In this document: in pieces, positions 44,906 through 56,267 of the stretch
Layout: each line of letters starts with the position of its first letter
How positions within the stretch are numbered: the stretch's first letter is position 1
NCBI RefSeq assembly: GCF_027942865.1
Contig: NC_134507.1
Location: 39,404,797 to 39,468,796 of the forward strand
DNA length: 64,000 bases
Direction of reading: 5' to 3'
Source of the DNA: Odontesthes bonariensis
Lineage: Eukaryota > Chordata > Actinopteri > Atheriniformes > Atherinopsidae
Translations under genes and position numbers: made by a program
The notes under the pieces: model-generated
The model's input: the letters and a program-made list of their open reading frames with translations, nothing else
What the model was told of the DNA's origin: nothing
The model's database searches: none

Positions 44906-46899
44906 GGCGAGTAGAAAGCATGATTTACAGACTAAGACGTGCTGTGTGAGTGTGGCTGAATGTGGCATGTAGTGTTGAAGCTCTGAGTGCTCATTAAGAT
45001 CAGAAAAGTGCTGTACAGGAACAGTCCATTTCTACTTTCTGATAAGGTTCTGTGTGGGCGTGGCCTAAAGCCCATCTCTATCTGACACCACCGTCTCTTA
45101 GAGTTCCTCAAACATTTCCTGCTGTCGACTTTAGCAGAAAACACCTGAGCTGAAACAAGGTGGGGCGAGCAGTGGTAAAGCCCTGCTGCCCCCCCCCACA
45201 GACCACTCACACCGTTTATTCTTTACACGCTCAGCTGCAGGAGTTTGGATCAAACTGAGCATTTATTTTGCATTCTTTTCACTTAGTTTCTGTCCGCTCT
45301 GAGTTGTGTAAAGTTCCTCCTGAAGCAGCTCATCATCATGTGTTTTCCATCCGACCTCAGCCTGAGCTGTTTTAATGTCCCCTCCACTATCAGAAGTTCT
45401 CCACAGAGCAGGAACAGTTAAAGGATTTCAGCTGAAGCAGAAAAACACAGCTTCTCTACTTACAGAGCAGCTGCTGAACACTTGTTTCCAGCGTTGTGTC
45501 TCTCACTCATTTGGCCAGTTTGAGCTGGTTGTTGAAGCCCCAAATAAAGCCCGCCCTCTTCCTGAGTGGGTCCTTGTGGTTTCTTCTTCTCTTCATACAC
45601 CTGGGGGCAAAGTTTTTAAAGATACAAGCCATAAACCATTAATTCCAGAAATATGTCCAAAGTTGAATGAACATGTTGTAAATAATCAGATCAGATAAAT
45701 CATCTACCTTTAACTGATGTATGACTGAGCATCTGGACGCACGGCTTGGGCTGCGAGCTGAAAGACAGCTGTGACTCAGAGCATCTGAGGGAACTGAACC
45801 CATGATGAGTCCAACCCCAGGCAGCGTCCCATCATCCTGAGCTGCTCCTTGTGAGCAGTGCTGTTGAACTTTAAAAGTCGTCTGGTCGTAGTTTCCACGT
45901 TCTCTGAGGCTCAGAGCTTTCAGCCGACAGCCTGAGCTGTTCTACACTCCAAACTGAAGGGTTGAATCCTAAAGTTTCTCTTTTCATTTTGGCTCGATAA
46001 ATCCCAGCCTGCTCTGAGCTGAACAACCTGCCCTTCCTTTCCTAACAGCCATCAGCATCCACAGGAGCTGAAGCCCCTCCCTCTGCTTCCAGAAGCTGCT
46101 CTGCATCTGCCTGAACCGCCCAATCACAGCTTCATCCTCCTTTCTGAGCTGCTTCCATTCTTCTGTTGGGATGCTGAACTAAAGACTTTATTTCTTTAGG
46201 AGCTTTTATCCCTCATCTTGACAAACTAAAAGCTGCTCAGGTACCAGTTTGAGCCATTAAATCAAAGAATGAAACTTTCCACCTTAAAGCTTTTCACTCT
46301 TTGCTTTGGCCTCTAAAACCTGGAGACATTTAAACTCTTTAAGCAGCTCTCACAGGACTTGAACATATGATCTCCAAGTCCCAAAGCAGTTTATTGACCC
46401 TCTGAGTGATGCCTCTGCTGCTTTGTGCTGCTTTCTTGGCACTTTTTACCTGAGACTGATGACTACAGACACTATCTTTTCGTCTTCCAACATGTTTCCT
46501 GTGAAGCAGCTTTGCTCATCAACTGTCTCTGGTTTGTTCAGCTGCTTGGTGTTCTGTCTCATGCTCTGTATCCCAATAAAGTCTCCGACTTGTTGGTTTC
46601 AAACTTTGAAGACTGAGAAAAATTGAGTGGAATCTGGAAAAGGCTTGAACTCAGTCCCTATGAAAAGAAAATGAAAATAGAAAGTTTAGGATTCAACCTT
46701 TCAGTGTGTAGTTGATCCATGTAGTTGTCTTATCCACCAGTGACCTCACATTTCCCCTGATGATCGAGGTAAGAAATGCTTTAAACTTCCTCCTCCTTTT
46801 CCTCCATGTTGTTCCTGCTCTGCATCTTAGACGTCTCCTCTTCAGCACTCCAGATTTGGGGTATTTTTCCAGCCATTTCTTGGGCTTTTGTGAAGCTCA
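44906..46899. other. Non-coding arm sequence, nothing assigned
   Basis: The mirror of 3,152-5,100. No domain or RNA gene is recognised. Confidence 0.5.
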
Positions 46900-47501
46900 G
46901 GCCGTTTCTCAATATACGTTCTTGTCCGTACTTGTGTTCTTGTGAAACGTCATCAGTTGCAGCCCAAGTACTGTCCCAATACACAAGTTCGCATTTCAGT
47001 GAGAACGGTGAAAGTTCCCAGATGTGTTCTCGACACGCCCATTTTACCGAGGATGCATCGGTAGCTAACTTGTGCTAACTCAGCGCAAATATCCCACAAT
47101 GCACTGCGCTCCTACCCGAGCCGAAATCAACAGGCTGAAGCTGATTTCATTTTAGCTCTAAACTCTTTAAATATATCACTTTATCCACGTTTAAAACATT
47201 TTGAGGTGAGAAAGTAGCCCTTTAGATCCCGATTTTATCGCTAATTTGTCTTAATACCAGCTATTTACAATTTTGTTCGGAAGAATTCTGCACCTCAAAC
47301 TTGTCAGCGCTTGGATGAAAAAGCCCAGCTGTTTAATCAGAGCAGGCTGCCTCGGGCACGAAGAACGCATCGTCTCAAAACTGAAAACGGAGCATGTGTA
47401 CTTGTGATCTCCCGAGTTCATTCTTCCGAGGTTGACTAGCAAGAACATTCTCCTCAAGAACACAAGTCTGTTCTTTGCATTCTTGGTATTGAGAAACGGC
47501 C
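46900..47501 (-). mobile_element. Short non-autonomous TIR element (right copy)
   Basis: The mirror of 2,540-3,151, with ends ggccgtttctcaata and tattgagaaacggcc and TCA flanks. It is 602 bp, slightly shorter. Confidence 0.7.
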
Positions 47502-49793
47502 TCAGTTACCTGCACCACCAGGTGAACAACTTTCTCGTTGCTACGGTTACGCATCATAACAGATGTGAAAAACTACCAGAGTGACCAGCAGAAGTCCTTC
47601 CAGCAGCATCCACACCAGCTCAGAAACATGTTTTAGAAGTTTCTGTTTTCACAGAGAAAATCTGAAGAAGATGCAAAGAATTCTGGAATAATGGTGCTGA
47701 CCTGGTTCGGTTCCACCTGAACCCAAAACATTTCTTCCGGAGCCAAAAGCTTCCATCCAATTTGTATCATCAATCTACATTTATAAATAACTAAAGCTGA
47801 CAGACGAGTTTATTATTTTATTTTTTTAACTAAAGAGGAAAACCTCCATTTAATCAGAAGTTACAGCAGATTAAATCTATAAGTTAGTGTAAATATAAAT
47901 ATATATGGCGAAAAACACTAACTTCATGGTCGCACTGGAGGAAACTCAGGTATTCTGCAGAAGCACAGGAGTTCATCCCCTTCAGATATCTGACGTTGAT
48001 TCCTGCTTCAAGAATCAATGAGAAATCCCCAGTGAAACGACACTGCCACCAGGAGGTCATATTGGAACATTACACTATTGTTTGGATCCAGCACTGTGTT
48101 CTTCAACAACCTTCAGTTTTACAGATCATTACGGAGGTGGAAAAAGTGAACACAAACTACTGAAAAACACTGAAGCACAGAAGCAGCGCTCAGTGTGCTT
48201 TGGGAGCAGGAACCCCAGAAAGACTTCTGGGGACTGAGGGTATTTTCCTCATTTTTACGTCCCTTCATTCATTTGCCTTTTTCAAGCACTTGTTATTACT
48301 TCTTTGAATTGGCTGATGTGACAATTCTTCTTGCTGCTTCCTGATTTTGATTAGTTTCAGGTGTAGTCTGAGTAAGAGGAGAGAATAATGCAAAACAAGA
48401 AACTGCAGCACTGATCAGACACGGCTGGATCTCAACAGGAAACACTCACTGAGAACCAGATCTAACGTGTGACTTCCACTGTGAGTCAGCTCAGTTAAAA
48501 ACTGGGTTTAACTTCTGAGGTTCGTCTCTGACTGAGGGACTGTCTCTGTCCCGCTAACAGCCCCCCTGCTGGCTCGCCATGTTTTGCCACATATACACAA
48601 CATGACGGGGTTCATTCGGGGGAGGTGACTTCACTGATGACCGTCTGCATACAGGAAGACAGTCCTGCGTAACATTCAGTCGCTACAGCGACTGTCTTGC
48701 ATTTCTGGTGGCTACTTCCTGTTCAGCCAGGACCGTAGCGCCAGTCGCTAACACACAAAAGTCACCGTGATCCCATCTTTAGGCCAAAGTGGGATTTGTC
48801 GGTGAGATTCTCCCACTGTGAGCCGCAGAAAGCGTTTTCTAAGAAACTCTTAAGGACATAATAGCTGTGGGGACGTAGTTACCACAAGAACACAATACAA
48901 CTCCAAGTCTGTGCTGAACATTTTCCACTGAAATGCTCAGGGTACGCCAAACACGGTCAGCTTAAAACTAAAGGGAACAAAAACAGCCGAAGCAGGTTTA
49001 AATCATCAGCGTTTGAGTTTGTAGATACAATCCAATAAAGTATAAGGGTGTCGTGTGCACACTCTGCCACCGGGTGTTCTGGGTAAGTTATGTAGCCGTC
49101 GGGGCAGAAGAAGAAGAAGAAGAGTTGTGGACTAAAACAATGTGAGCAGCGCAACTGAGAGCATCTGAGATTACAGCAGAATGTCTGTTTGGTAAATCTG
49201 CTCAGTACCTGATTGTGTGAGTAACTGAGCAGTTGTAGAAGCAACAAACAGATCAGTTCAGTTTTCTCGTGTTAAACGGTTCAATTCAAAGTACCGTTAG
49301 CCTGCTTAGCTGCCTTTTCCTTCAGTGCAGCCATGACGTTTGGACTAAAATCCGTTCACACATCTGAGTCCAACACAAAAGACATTTGAAAGAGTTTCAC
49401 AGCTTGAAGTTGAGCCTCGTGCCCTTTTAGTGTTGGAACAGCCTTAACTTTCAGCTTCAGTCATGAGCATCATAAAGCTGTCTGGGAAGTACAGGGAACA
49501 ACTCCAAACCTTTTTCAGACTGCGTTAAAGATTTCTGGGTCTTTGGGGAAGATGATAACTTTCCCTCGTAACCAAACACACATTTTCTTCAAACATATCT
49601 GTGTAGCAAGAACAGGAAAAGCATGAGAAAAGTTAACATCTGACCTTTAATGAACTGCAAAACAATAAAATACAGAGGATACATAAGATTTTTAATCTGA
49701 ACAAATGCAAGGCTTCTGATTGGTAGTTCCTGTTGCTGCTCTCAGGTGAATGTTTGCTTATCTGCCGTAAAAATTATTGTTGATTTAAGCCAA
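47502..49793. other. Zinc-finger 3' flank (right arm), no further gene seen
   Basis: The mirror of 391-2,539, with the AAG microsatellite at 49,106-49,124. A few bases after the microsatellite differ from the left arm. Confidence 0.6.
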
Positions 49794-50492
49794 TCATTTC
49801 TCTGCAGTGTGACTACGTTGGTGTCTCTTTAGATTACCTAATCCAGTGAAAGCTGCCCCACACTGACCACAGATGAAAGGTTTCTCTCCTGTGTGAATAC
49901 GTTGGTGTGTCTTTAGATTACCTAATTGAGTGAAAGCTGCCCCACACTGACCACAGCTGAACGGCTTCTCTCCTGTGTGAATAAGTTGGTGCGTCTTTAG
50001 ACTACCTAATGTAGTGAAAGCTGCCCCACACTGACCACAGCTGAAAGGCTTCTCTCCTGTGTGTATACGTTGGTGTCTCTTTAGATTACCTAATGTAGTG
50101 AAAGCTGCCCCACACTGGTCACAGCTGAAAGGCTTCTCTCCTGAGTGAATACGTTGGTGTCTCTTTAGATTAGCTAATGTAGTGAATGCTGCCCCACACT
50201 GGTCACAGCTGTATGGCTTCTCTCCTGTATGAATACGTTGGTGCGTCTTTAGACTACCTAATGTAGTGAAAGCTGCCCCACACTGGCCACAGCTGTATGG
50301 CTTCTCTCCTGTATGAATACGTTGGTGCGTCTTTAGACTACCTAATGCAGTGAAAGCTGCCCCACACTGGTCACAGCTGTATGGCTTCTCTCCAGTATGA
50401 AGCCTCTGATGATACCTCAGATTTGATCGTTTGATAACTTTCCCACAGTCCTTACAGCAGTGCCATCTGGATCCCTCTTGGGCTCCATGTTT
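49794..50492 (-). CDS. C2H2 zinc-finger protein, last exon (eight fingers)
   Basis: The 3' coding exon of a nuclear DNA-binding protein. An acceptor (ctctctgtcattgcag) precedes AAACATGG at 50,492. The frame is then open for 232 residues. Eight fingers are seen. The first (CCKDCGKVIKRSNLRYHQRL) differs from the rest, and the next seven share the CGAAF backbone with TGEKP-type linkers. Variation concentrates at helix positions -1, 3 and 6. The methionine at 50,498 lies across the splice site and is unlikely to be the start. The exon joins in phase 0 to 53,229-53,696. It is the mirror paralogue of 1-390. Confidence 0.9.
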   Translation of the reverse strand, partial: KHGAQEGSRWHCCKDCGKVIKRSNLRYHQRLHTGEKPYSCDQCGAAFTALGSLKTHQRIHTGEKPYSCGQCGAAFTTLGSLKTHQRIHTGEKPYSCDQCGAAFTTLANLKRHQRIHSGEKPFSCDQCGAAFTTLGNLKRHQRIHTGEKPFSCGQCGAAFTTLGSLKTHQLIHTGEKPFSCGQCGAAFTQLGNLKTHQRIHTGEKPFICGQCGAAFTGLGNLKRHQRSHTAEK

Positions 50493-50498
50493 CTGCAA

Positions 50499-50900
50499 TG
50501 ACAGAGAGGAAGACTTGGATCCTTTTGAAGTTCACACAAAAGATTTATCTAAGCTAACCTACGCTAACCAACATATTCTAACTGGACCGGGACAGACCGA
50601 GCCACACAGGTCTCAATATCTCAGATCAAACGTGAACGCTGAGGGTGCGTTTATAAGTGCCCTCAGCTATCAGCACTGTGCTCTGATGTGTTCTGCACAC
50701 GTTCAGCTTTTTAAGCAGTAAACTCTTGCTTTTTGCTCTTTCACTAATTCTTTTTGTCATGATGAAACTCTGAAAAGGAACTTGAGCTACAATATTTCTA
50801 AATGATGGAAGGAACCAGAGTCTTGTCCAAGTTGTTCACTTAAACACCATGTAGAGGTTGGACTGAAAAAGGTTGATGGTCGCTGGTTTAAAGGAATAAA
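50499..50900. other. Intron of zinc-finger gene, proximal part
   Basis: Non-coding intron sequence next to the acceptor. No element is recognised. Confidence 0.5.
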
Positions 50901-51657
50901 AGTAACAGTGGTGGTAATACATGACATTCTTTACACTTAACCTACTTGATGTGGTTCAACACTTTAAGTACCTCGGGCTAATCTTTGATTCTAATCTTAA
51001 TTTTAAGCAACACGTTAAAAAAGTCACAAATACAATTAAATTTAACTTATCAAATTTCAAACATGCGAGACCCTTCCTGACTATGGAGTCAGCGAAGACT
51101 TCTACGCATGCAGTGATACTTCCTCGTATTTCCTGCTGTTATACAACATGGTCACATACATCAGTGCAAAATCTTGGACTTTGATAGTTATCAGCTGTTT
51201 TTGGATGTCTGTCTCATCTTTCAGGTTTCCAAAGGATTAGCCCCTCCACTATTACAGGATTTCATAAAGACAGAATCCTCTAGAGTAAACCCCAGAGCAC
51301 TAGAGGAGACTGATGTGCAATGATGCAGGACTAAGTTTGGCCAAGTGGTGGAGTCCATCAGAGGAACAGTGCTGGAACACACTGCCAACTCGTGTTAGAA
51401 ACTGGGACAATTCCACCACCTTTAAAAAGACCCTTAAACAGTGGTTGAAAACAGCCAGAGGTGCTCTCATGGGTCACCTCTCCGTCTTTTCTCTTTTGTG
51501 TACGGACTCTTAACTTTGATGTGAATCTTTCTAAATATTTTCTGTTTGTTTGTTTTTTAGTTTTTGTCATGGTGTATTGTCTGTATGTTTTTATGATACC
51601 TGCCTGAGGACAACGGATGAAATTTAGCAACTGTGCTAACTCCGGCATATTTACATG
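50901..51657 (+). mobile_element. LINE 3' fragment in the intron
   Basis: It reads VVQHFKYLGLIFDSNLNFKQ and HVKKVTNTIKFNLSNFKHAR, then with breaks CWNTLPTRVRNWDNSTTFKK and TLKQWLK. This is the post-transcriptase C-terminus of a fish LINE. The tail includes ctgaggacaacggatgaaat and ctaactccggcatatttaca. It is 5' truncated and lies antisense to the zinc-finger gene. Confidence 0.75.
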
Positions 51658-51688
51658 CCTTGCTGATATGTTGATTAATGTGCAGTGT

Positions 51689-53175
51689 CAGTGTTTCCCA
51701 CACATAGAGTAATTCGTGGCGGTGCGCCACAGATTCAACACCGGCCGCCACATATTGCATTTCGTTATTATTATTTTTTTTAATGCTATTTAAAAAATAC
51801 TCGTATTCGTTAAGCTGCATTTCCTTTCCCTGCTCTCCCTCCGTCTCTGTCAGTCATGCGTCTCTCTCACATAGCCTACACACACACACACACACAGCCC
51901 CTCCCCTCCGTGCACACCGCGTGTGTCTCCATCAGCGAGATCATCCCTGGAAGCATCGCTAGCTTCAGCGTCGCGTTAGATTAGCTCGACCGAAAGAAGA
52001 CGGCTGGCGAAATTCACGAAAGGTTGGTATTACGTGCTAGCCTGGGCGAAAGCCAACTGTTGACTCTGTCAAACAGTCTGGGAAAACCCAAGAGGAATCC
52101 GTTTCCATGGAGGGCGGGACCTTACTCAGCAACTTAGATTCATTGGAGTAACGGAGTTCCCTTAACCAATCATAATGTTTAGAAATGACGTTGGTTATGC
52201 GCCGAGGTTCATGCTTACTCTCGCGAGGCTCTAGCTCGCGAATCACGCTTCCCACATCCGCTTTCATTATACCGGTACCATTTGAGAAATCAAACTTTTC
52301 CCAAAGCCAGTTGGAAGGAGAGCTTCGACATCCTTGCCACTAACAAAATTGACGAGGCATTTCTCTTGCTCTCGTTTTAATTGTGCAATGATCTCCAGAG
52401 TTGAGACAACTTCATGGATAACTTCTAGCGTTCTTCCGTCGCCATGTTTATTTCCGCTGCGGTTGAACTACAATTACATGGACTACAATGGACTCCGCGC
52501 GTGAGTTCTGCGTCACCACTCGCAACTGTTTGCTGATTGGCAAAACACTGAGCGAACCGAGGTAGGGGGATTTGGCCAGACTATGTGCGGAGCCAAAATC
52601 TTTTGAAGTACGTAGGATGGCGTCGCCAGGCTAATTACGTGCACCGTCCTTTATAAAATCACACATTAAAAAGTCCTATAAAAATATTTTATATTTTTAA
52701 TACAATGTTGGGATGTCCCGACCCGACCCATAGCAAACAAGCGATTACGCCTTCTTTATAAAGTTAACTAGTCGCAAGTTTGCCGTAAAAAAATAAAAAA
52801 AGTAGTTGGGTTGTCGAGGTCAAAACACTAGCAGCTGTGAATCAAATAAAGTAGGTTTTTTAAACTCTTACACTGAATGTTTGCTGCTTCAATCCAGATG
52901 AGTATTGAAAAATATTTTCCGCGATTGAAAAAGAGACGTGCGTGTTGAGGATGAGGCCCAGCCTGAACCGGAGGTATCAGTCTGAAACAGCTGAACAGTC
53001 CGACCAGTGTAATTAGCTATGTTATTCATTTGTTTACAATGAAGATGTGAATATTAATACAATAAAGTTCTGTGTGACCAATTATTAACAAAGGAATTAT
53101 TTTGAAGAATTTTTATTTCTAAACCCCCCCGTGGCCCACCACCACACATTGCCTTCACATCTGTGGGAAACACTG
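51689..53175. mobile_element. Outer TIR transposon (hAT-like, non-autonomous)
   Basis: The ends cagtgtttcccacac and gtgggaaacactg are inverted. The flanks share agtgt, so the target duplication is uncertain. No transposase is seen. It carries a (CA)n run near 51,875 and a second element (52,038-52,633). Confidence 0.7.
52038..52633. mobile_element. Inner TIR transposon nested in the outer one
   Basis: The ends tagcctgggcga and tcgccaggcta are inverted. A perfect 9-bp repeat attacgtgc (52,029-52,037 and 52,634-52,642) flanks it. It is 596 bp with no coding capacity recognised. A hAT-like (8 bp) or Mutator-like (9 bp) origin is possible. Confidence 0.8.
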
Positions 53176-53228
53176 AGTGTCCTAACCAAATAAATAAGAA
53201 ATAAAATAAAAACGTCCTCCACACTGAC

Positions 53229-53696
53229 CTGTGGCCCGGTGGACCCAGAGGATGAGCGGGCTCGTTTCCTGGTGGAGGGGTTCTGCTCCTGGTTCAGCTC
53301 CTGGTTCTGCTCCTGTTTCTGCTCCTGGTTCTGCTCCTGTTTCTGCTCCTGGTTCTGCTCCTGGTTCAGCTCCTGGTTCTGCTCCTGGTTCTGCTCCTGC
53401 TTCAGCTCCTGCTTCAGCTCCTGCTTCAGCTCCTGGTTCTGCTCCTCTGTCTGCTCCTGGTTCTGCTCCTGGTTCTGCACCTGGTTCTGCTCCTGCTTCA
53501 GCTCCTGCTTCAGCTCCTGGTACTGCTCCTGGTTCTGCTCCTGGTTCAGCTCCTGGTTCTGCTCCTGGTTCTGCTCCTGGTTCTGCTCCTGCTTCAGCTC
53601 CTGCTTCAGCTCCTGGTACTGCTCCTGGTTCTGCACCTGGTTCAGCTCCTGGTTCGGCTCCTGGTTCAGCGCCTGGTTCTGCTCCTGGTGCTCCAT
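53229..53696 (-). CDS. Zinc-finger gene, Gln/Glu-rich N-terminal exon (predicted)
   Basis: 156 codons from ATG at 53,696 (MEHQEQNQALNQEPNQ) to QNPSTRKRARSSSGSTGPQ, then a donor ccacag/gtcagtgt. The exon opens after an acceptor gactgttgcag at 53,720. Phase 0 joins it to the eight-finger exon, giving about 388 residues across a 2.7-kb intron. Most of it is a 12-bp coding minisatellite giving NQEQ, KQEL and YQEL units, hence disordered. A basic KRAR cluster near its end could act as a nuclear signal. The joining is inferred from splice signals and frame. The other frames of the repeat (AEPG, SAPG) are also long but have no exon signals. Confidence 0.65.
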
Positions 53697-53697
53697 T
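53275..53697 (-). repeat. 12-bp coding minisatellite
   Basis: About 35 units of the type ctcctggttctg (plus strand) with ctgcttcag and ctggtactg variants. One block of about 100 bp is repeated almost exactly, pointing to expansion by unit duplication. All units keep the frame. Confidence 0.92.
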
Positions 53698-53719
53698 CTG
53701 GTTCTCCGACTGATGGACT

Positions 53720-55551
53720 CTGCAACAGTCAGCACATACGATAAGATCCAGCTGTGGCGTGCAGCGTGTTAAACCACACCCACTTTTCTTCTTCTCTTGA
53801 TAACCTTTCTGCACAGTTTTTAACCATCCAGTCACATTCCATTAAACTCATTACTGTGCTTTTTATTTAAATCCCTGTGAACTGTAAAATGCTTCTTTAA
53901 AGACCCACTAAGGTCACAGTTCAAAATATTTGTAGCTTTTTGATCAAATTCAGAAAAAAATGTAATAATATACTCTGTAAACTGACACCCACTGTGTGCA
54001 ATATCCCATAAATCTCATCTGAGTCAGTGGAACACCATCAACTTAAAACATTTTACTACATTAAGACAATGATCCTGTTTGAGGAAAGGGTCCCAATATC
54101 ATCCCAAAGACTGAGGTTCAGATTCTCTCCGTTTCTAAACCTGTTCTCATTTCCAGAACCTTTTTATCATGTGCTCAGTCCTTGTTGATTCGTGGATAAA
54201 AGAAAATATTGGATATGTAAAGGAAAGTGAATAATGAAGCTTTCATGAGACACTTCTGAAGAGGACAGTCAGACTGTCTTTTAATGGGCTTCTGAGTGTA
54301 AATCTGAGAAATCAGACACTGATACTGAGGAGAACTGGATTTCTACTGCTCCTGTGATACTTTCCTGGATCACCCACAAGTCTTTATAATAATGCTATGA
54401 CTCCTCTTCACACAACTTAAACTCTTAATGTAATTAAAGTATTTATATTGACCATAATTAAGTCCTATTTTAAGATCTAATCATGAAATATGGCATATTG
54501 TGTACGTTAAACACATCAAACACATCGCTGCACACTTCTATCAAAAAGCCAAATGATACTCAGATAAGTCTGGAAAGAACCATTCTACATTTTACATTGA
54601 TCATCAAACTTTTTAAATCACAAAAGATTTCAGCAAAACTACAGAAAGAAGTCAAGAAAACTGCAGCTTTAGTGGAAAATGTGACAGGATGGTCAAAAAC
54701 TGCCCCAAAAGGTTAAAAAAGAGGAAGAAAAGGGCCCAGAAGTATGTTTCACACACAGCTAAAAGGATAAAGCTCCATCTTATTTGGCGGTTAACTGTTA
54801 ACGATCGTTAGCATTAGCATTAGCGGGACGTGCTAACTGTGAATAGCAGCTAGGTTACCGTATTTTAGCTTTTTACTCTCTGCTGCATGTTCTGACTGCC
54901 CGTGTCCAGGAGCAGGAATCAAACCAATGACACAGAGCACTTTGAAGACATTTCTGCTAACGTCTGACCGCTAAATTCATTCTTTTTCTGGACTCACCTG
55001 CTTGTAGCTTTCTGTTGCTATGTTCATAGGTATAGAATGGCTAGATGTCTCGTCCGCGTTGCTGGGCAACGGAGTGGAACGTCCGCAGATGGCCGCCATC
55101 TTACCACTTCCAAAATTGTGTTGATGGTGAAACATAATCTCCTCAACTGTTTGCAAATGAAAATATATAAAAAATTTTGGGGGAGCCTGTGTTCCTTTAC
55201 CTTCTTTGTCACCTGTCCCTCTGTGTTCTCAGCAGCACTTTAACCAGGACTCCATTGTTTGTGTTGTCAAGGCGACAGTGATTTATTTCGTCTATCATGT
55301 AAAAGGCAAATGCCGCGATTCATGGTTATCAGTCGCGTCACTGTTAGTAGCGCGCTCTAGTAGCCAGTAGAACGCTGCCATTTGGGTACCTGCCCGCTGC
55401 CAGCTGTGTTTGTAAACATACCTGAACATACATGAACTTATATTAATTGATATTTATAATGACTTTTGAATTGATGCTATTTTTTAAATATATTTTTCAA
55501 AACCTCAAGTACCCCCTGGAGTGCCTCCAAGTACCCCAAGGGGTACACGCA
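53720..55551. other. Upstream of the repeat exon, nothing firmly assigned
   Basis: It may hold an intron and a 5' non-coding exon or promoter of the zinc-finger gene, but no start site could be supported. A GC-richer stretch at about 55,030-55,110 (ccgcgttgctgggcaacgga) contains an X-box-like inverted repeat. Confidence 0.35.
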
Positions 55552-55571
55552 CCCCCATTTGAGAACCACTG
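55552..55571 (-). mobile_element. hAT-type terminus, orphan end
   Basis: tgagaaccactg at the end and the preceding gtgcgtgtacc-type palindrome match the common hAT end cagtggttctcaaa. The partner end was not found. Confidence 0.4.
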
Positions 55572-56267
55572 TCATAGAGGACCCAGACTCTGCTGGAGTT
55601 GGGTTAGATGGTCATGTTGATAATTTCCATCAATCACCAGTGAGTGGGATCAGGTCTGAGTCACTGAAAACTCAGTTTCAGGAACACAACTTTGTCATTC
55701 TTAGTCTCCTCCATAAAAGTAGATTTTTACATCTTCAGCTTCTTGGTAGTTCCCAGAACAACCATCTTCCACCATGTCCCACCCTCTGACTTTATCACTC
55801 GCAGCCATGTTAGTAAGATGGAAATGTCTCTTCTACCAGAACATCATCTGCTTCTTAGATAAAACTGCACCTCACAGATTCCACTTATTCAGCTCCTCTT
55901 AGTCACAGCACCCTCTGCTGGATTGTAGGGGAACTACAACAGACTGGCATTTATGTGGATCTTAGCAGTGTGGTGTGAGGACAGGATGGTGGAACTACAT
56001 ATTTATTGTTCTCACTGTTTTCCCCAGAGATTCTTAGTGGGAGACTTATGACACCATCTTCAACTGAAGCCTCTTGGTCTCATCCTGTTCCGTCTTTGTT
56101 CCCAAGATACTTTCATCAGTCAGATTAACCTTCAGTTAGTGCATCATTTAAGTCCAACAGAATCATGTCAGCATCACTATGGGGTATCATGTATATATTT
56201 ATTTATGATATCTTCAAAGTAATTAAATATAAACTCCATTAGTCAAGCAAACTTGATTGGAATTTCG
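55572..56267. other. Non-coding, nothing assigned
   Basis: No coding or RNA feature is recognised between the orphan hAT end and the LINE. Confidence 0.5.

Larger units (their letters stand above)
35352..50190 (-). repeat. Right arm of the large inverted duplication
   Basis: The reverse complement of 1-11,812. It is longer because it keeps 1.57 kb deleted from the left arm, and gained a 1,067-bp hAT element and a net 0.2 kb from an L2 patch. Homology probably continues outward past 50,190, but the left counterpart is outside the window. Confidence 0.9.

Noticed and set aside
53182-53835. Long AEPGAEPG and SAPGSAPG frames over the minisatellite
   Set aside because: These are other frames of the same 12-bp repeat. 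Only the NQEQ frame has splice signals in phase with the zinc-finger exon.
55030-55110. Promoter of the zinc-finger gene
   Set aside because: The region has some GC content and an X-box-like motif, but no start site or exon could be tied to it.
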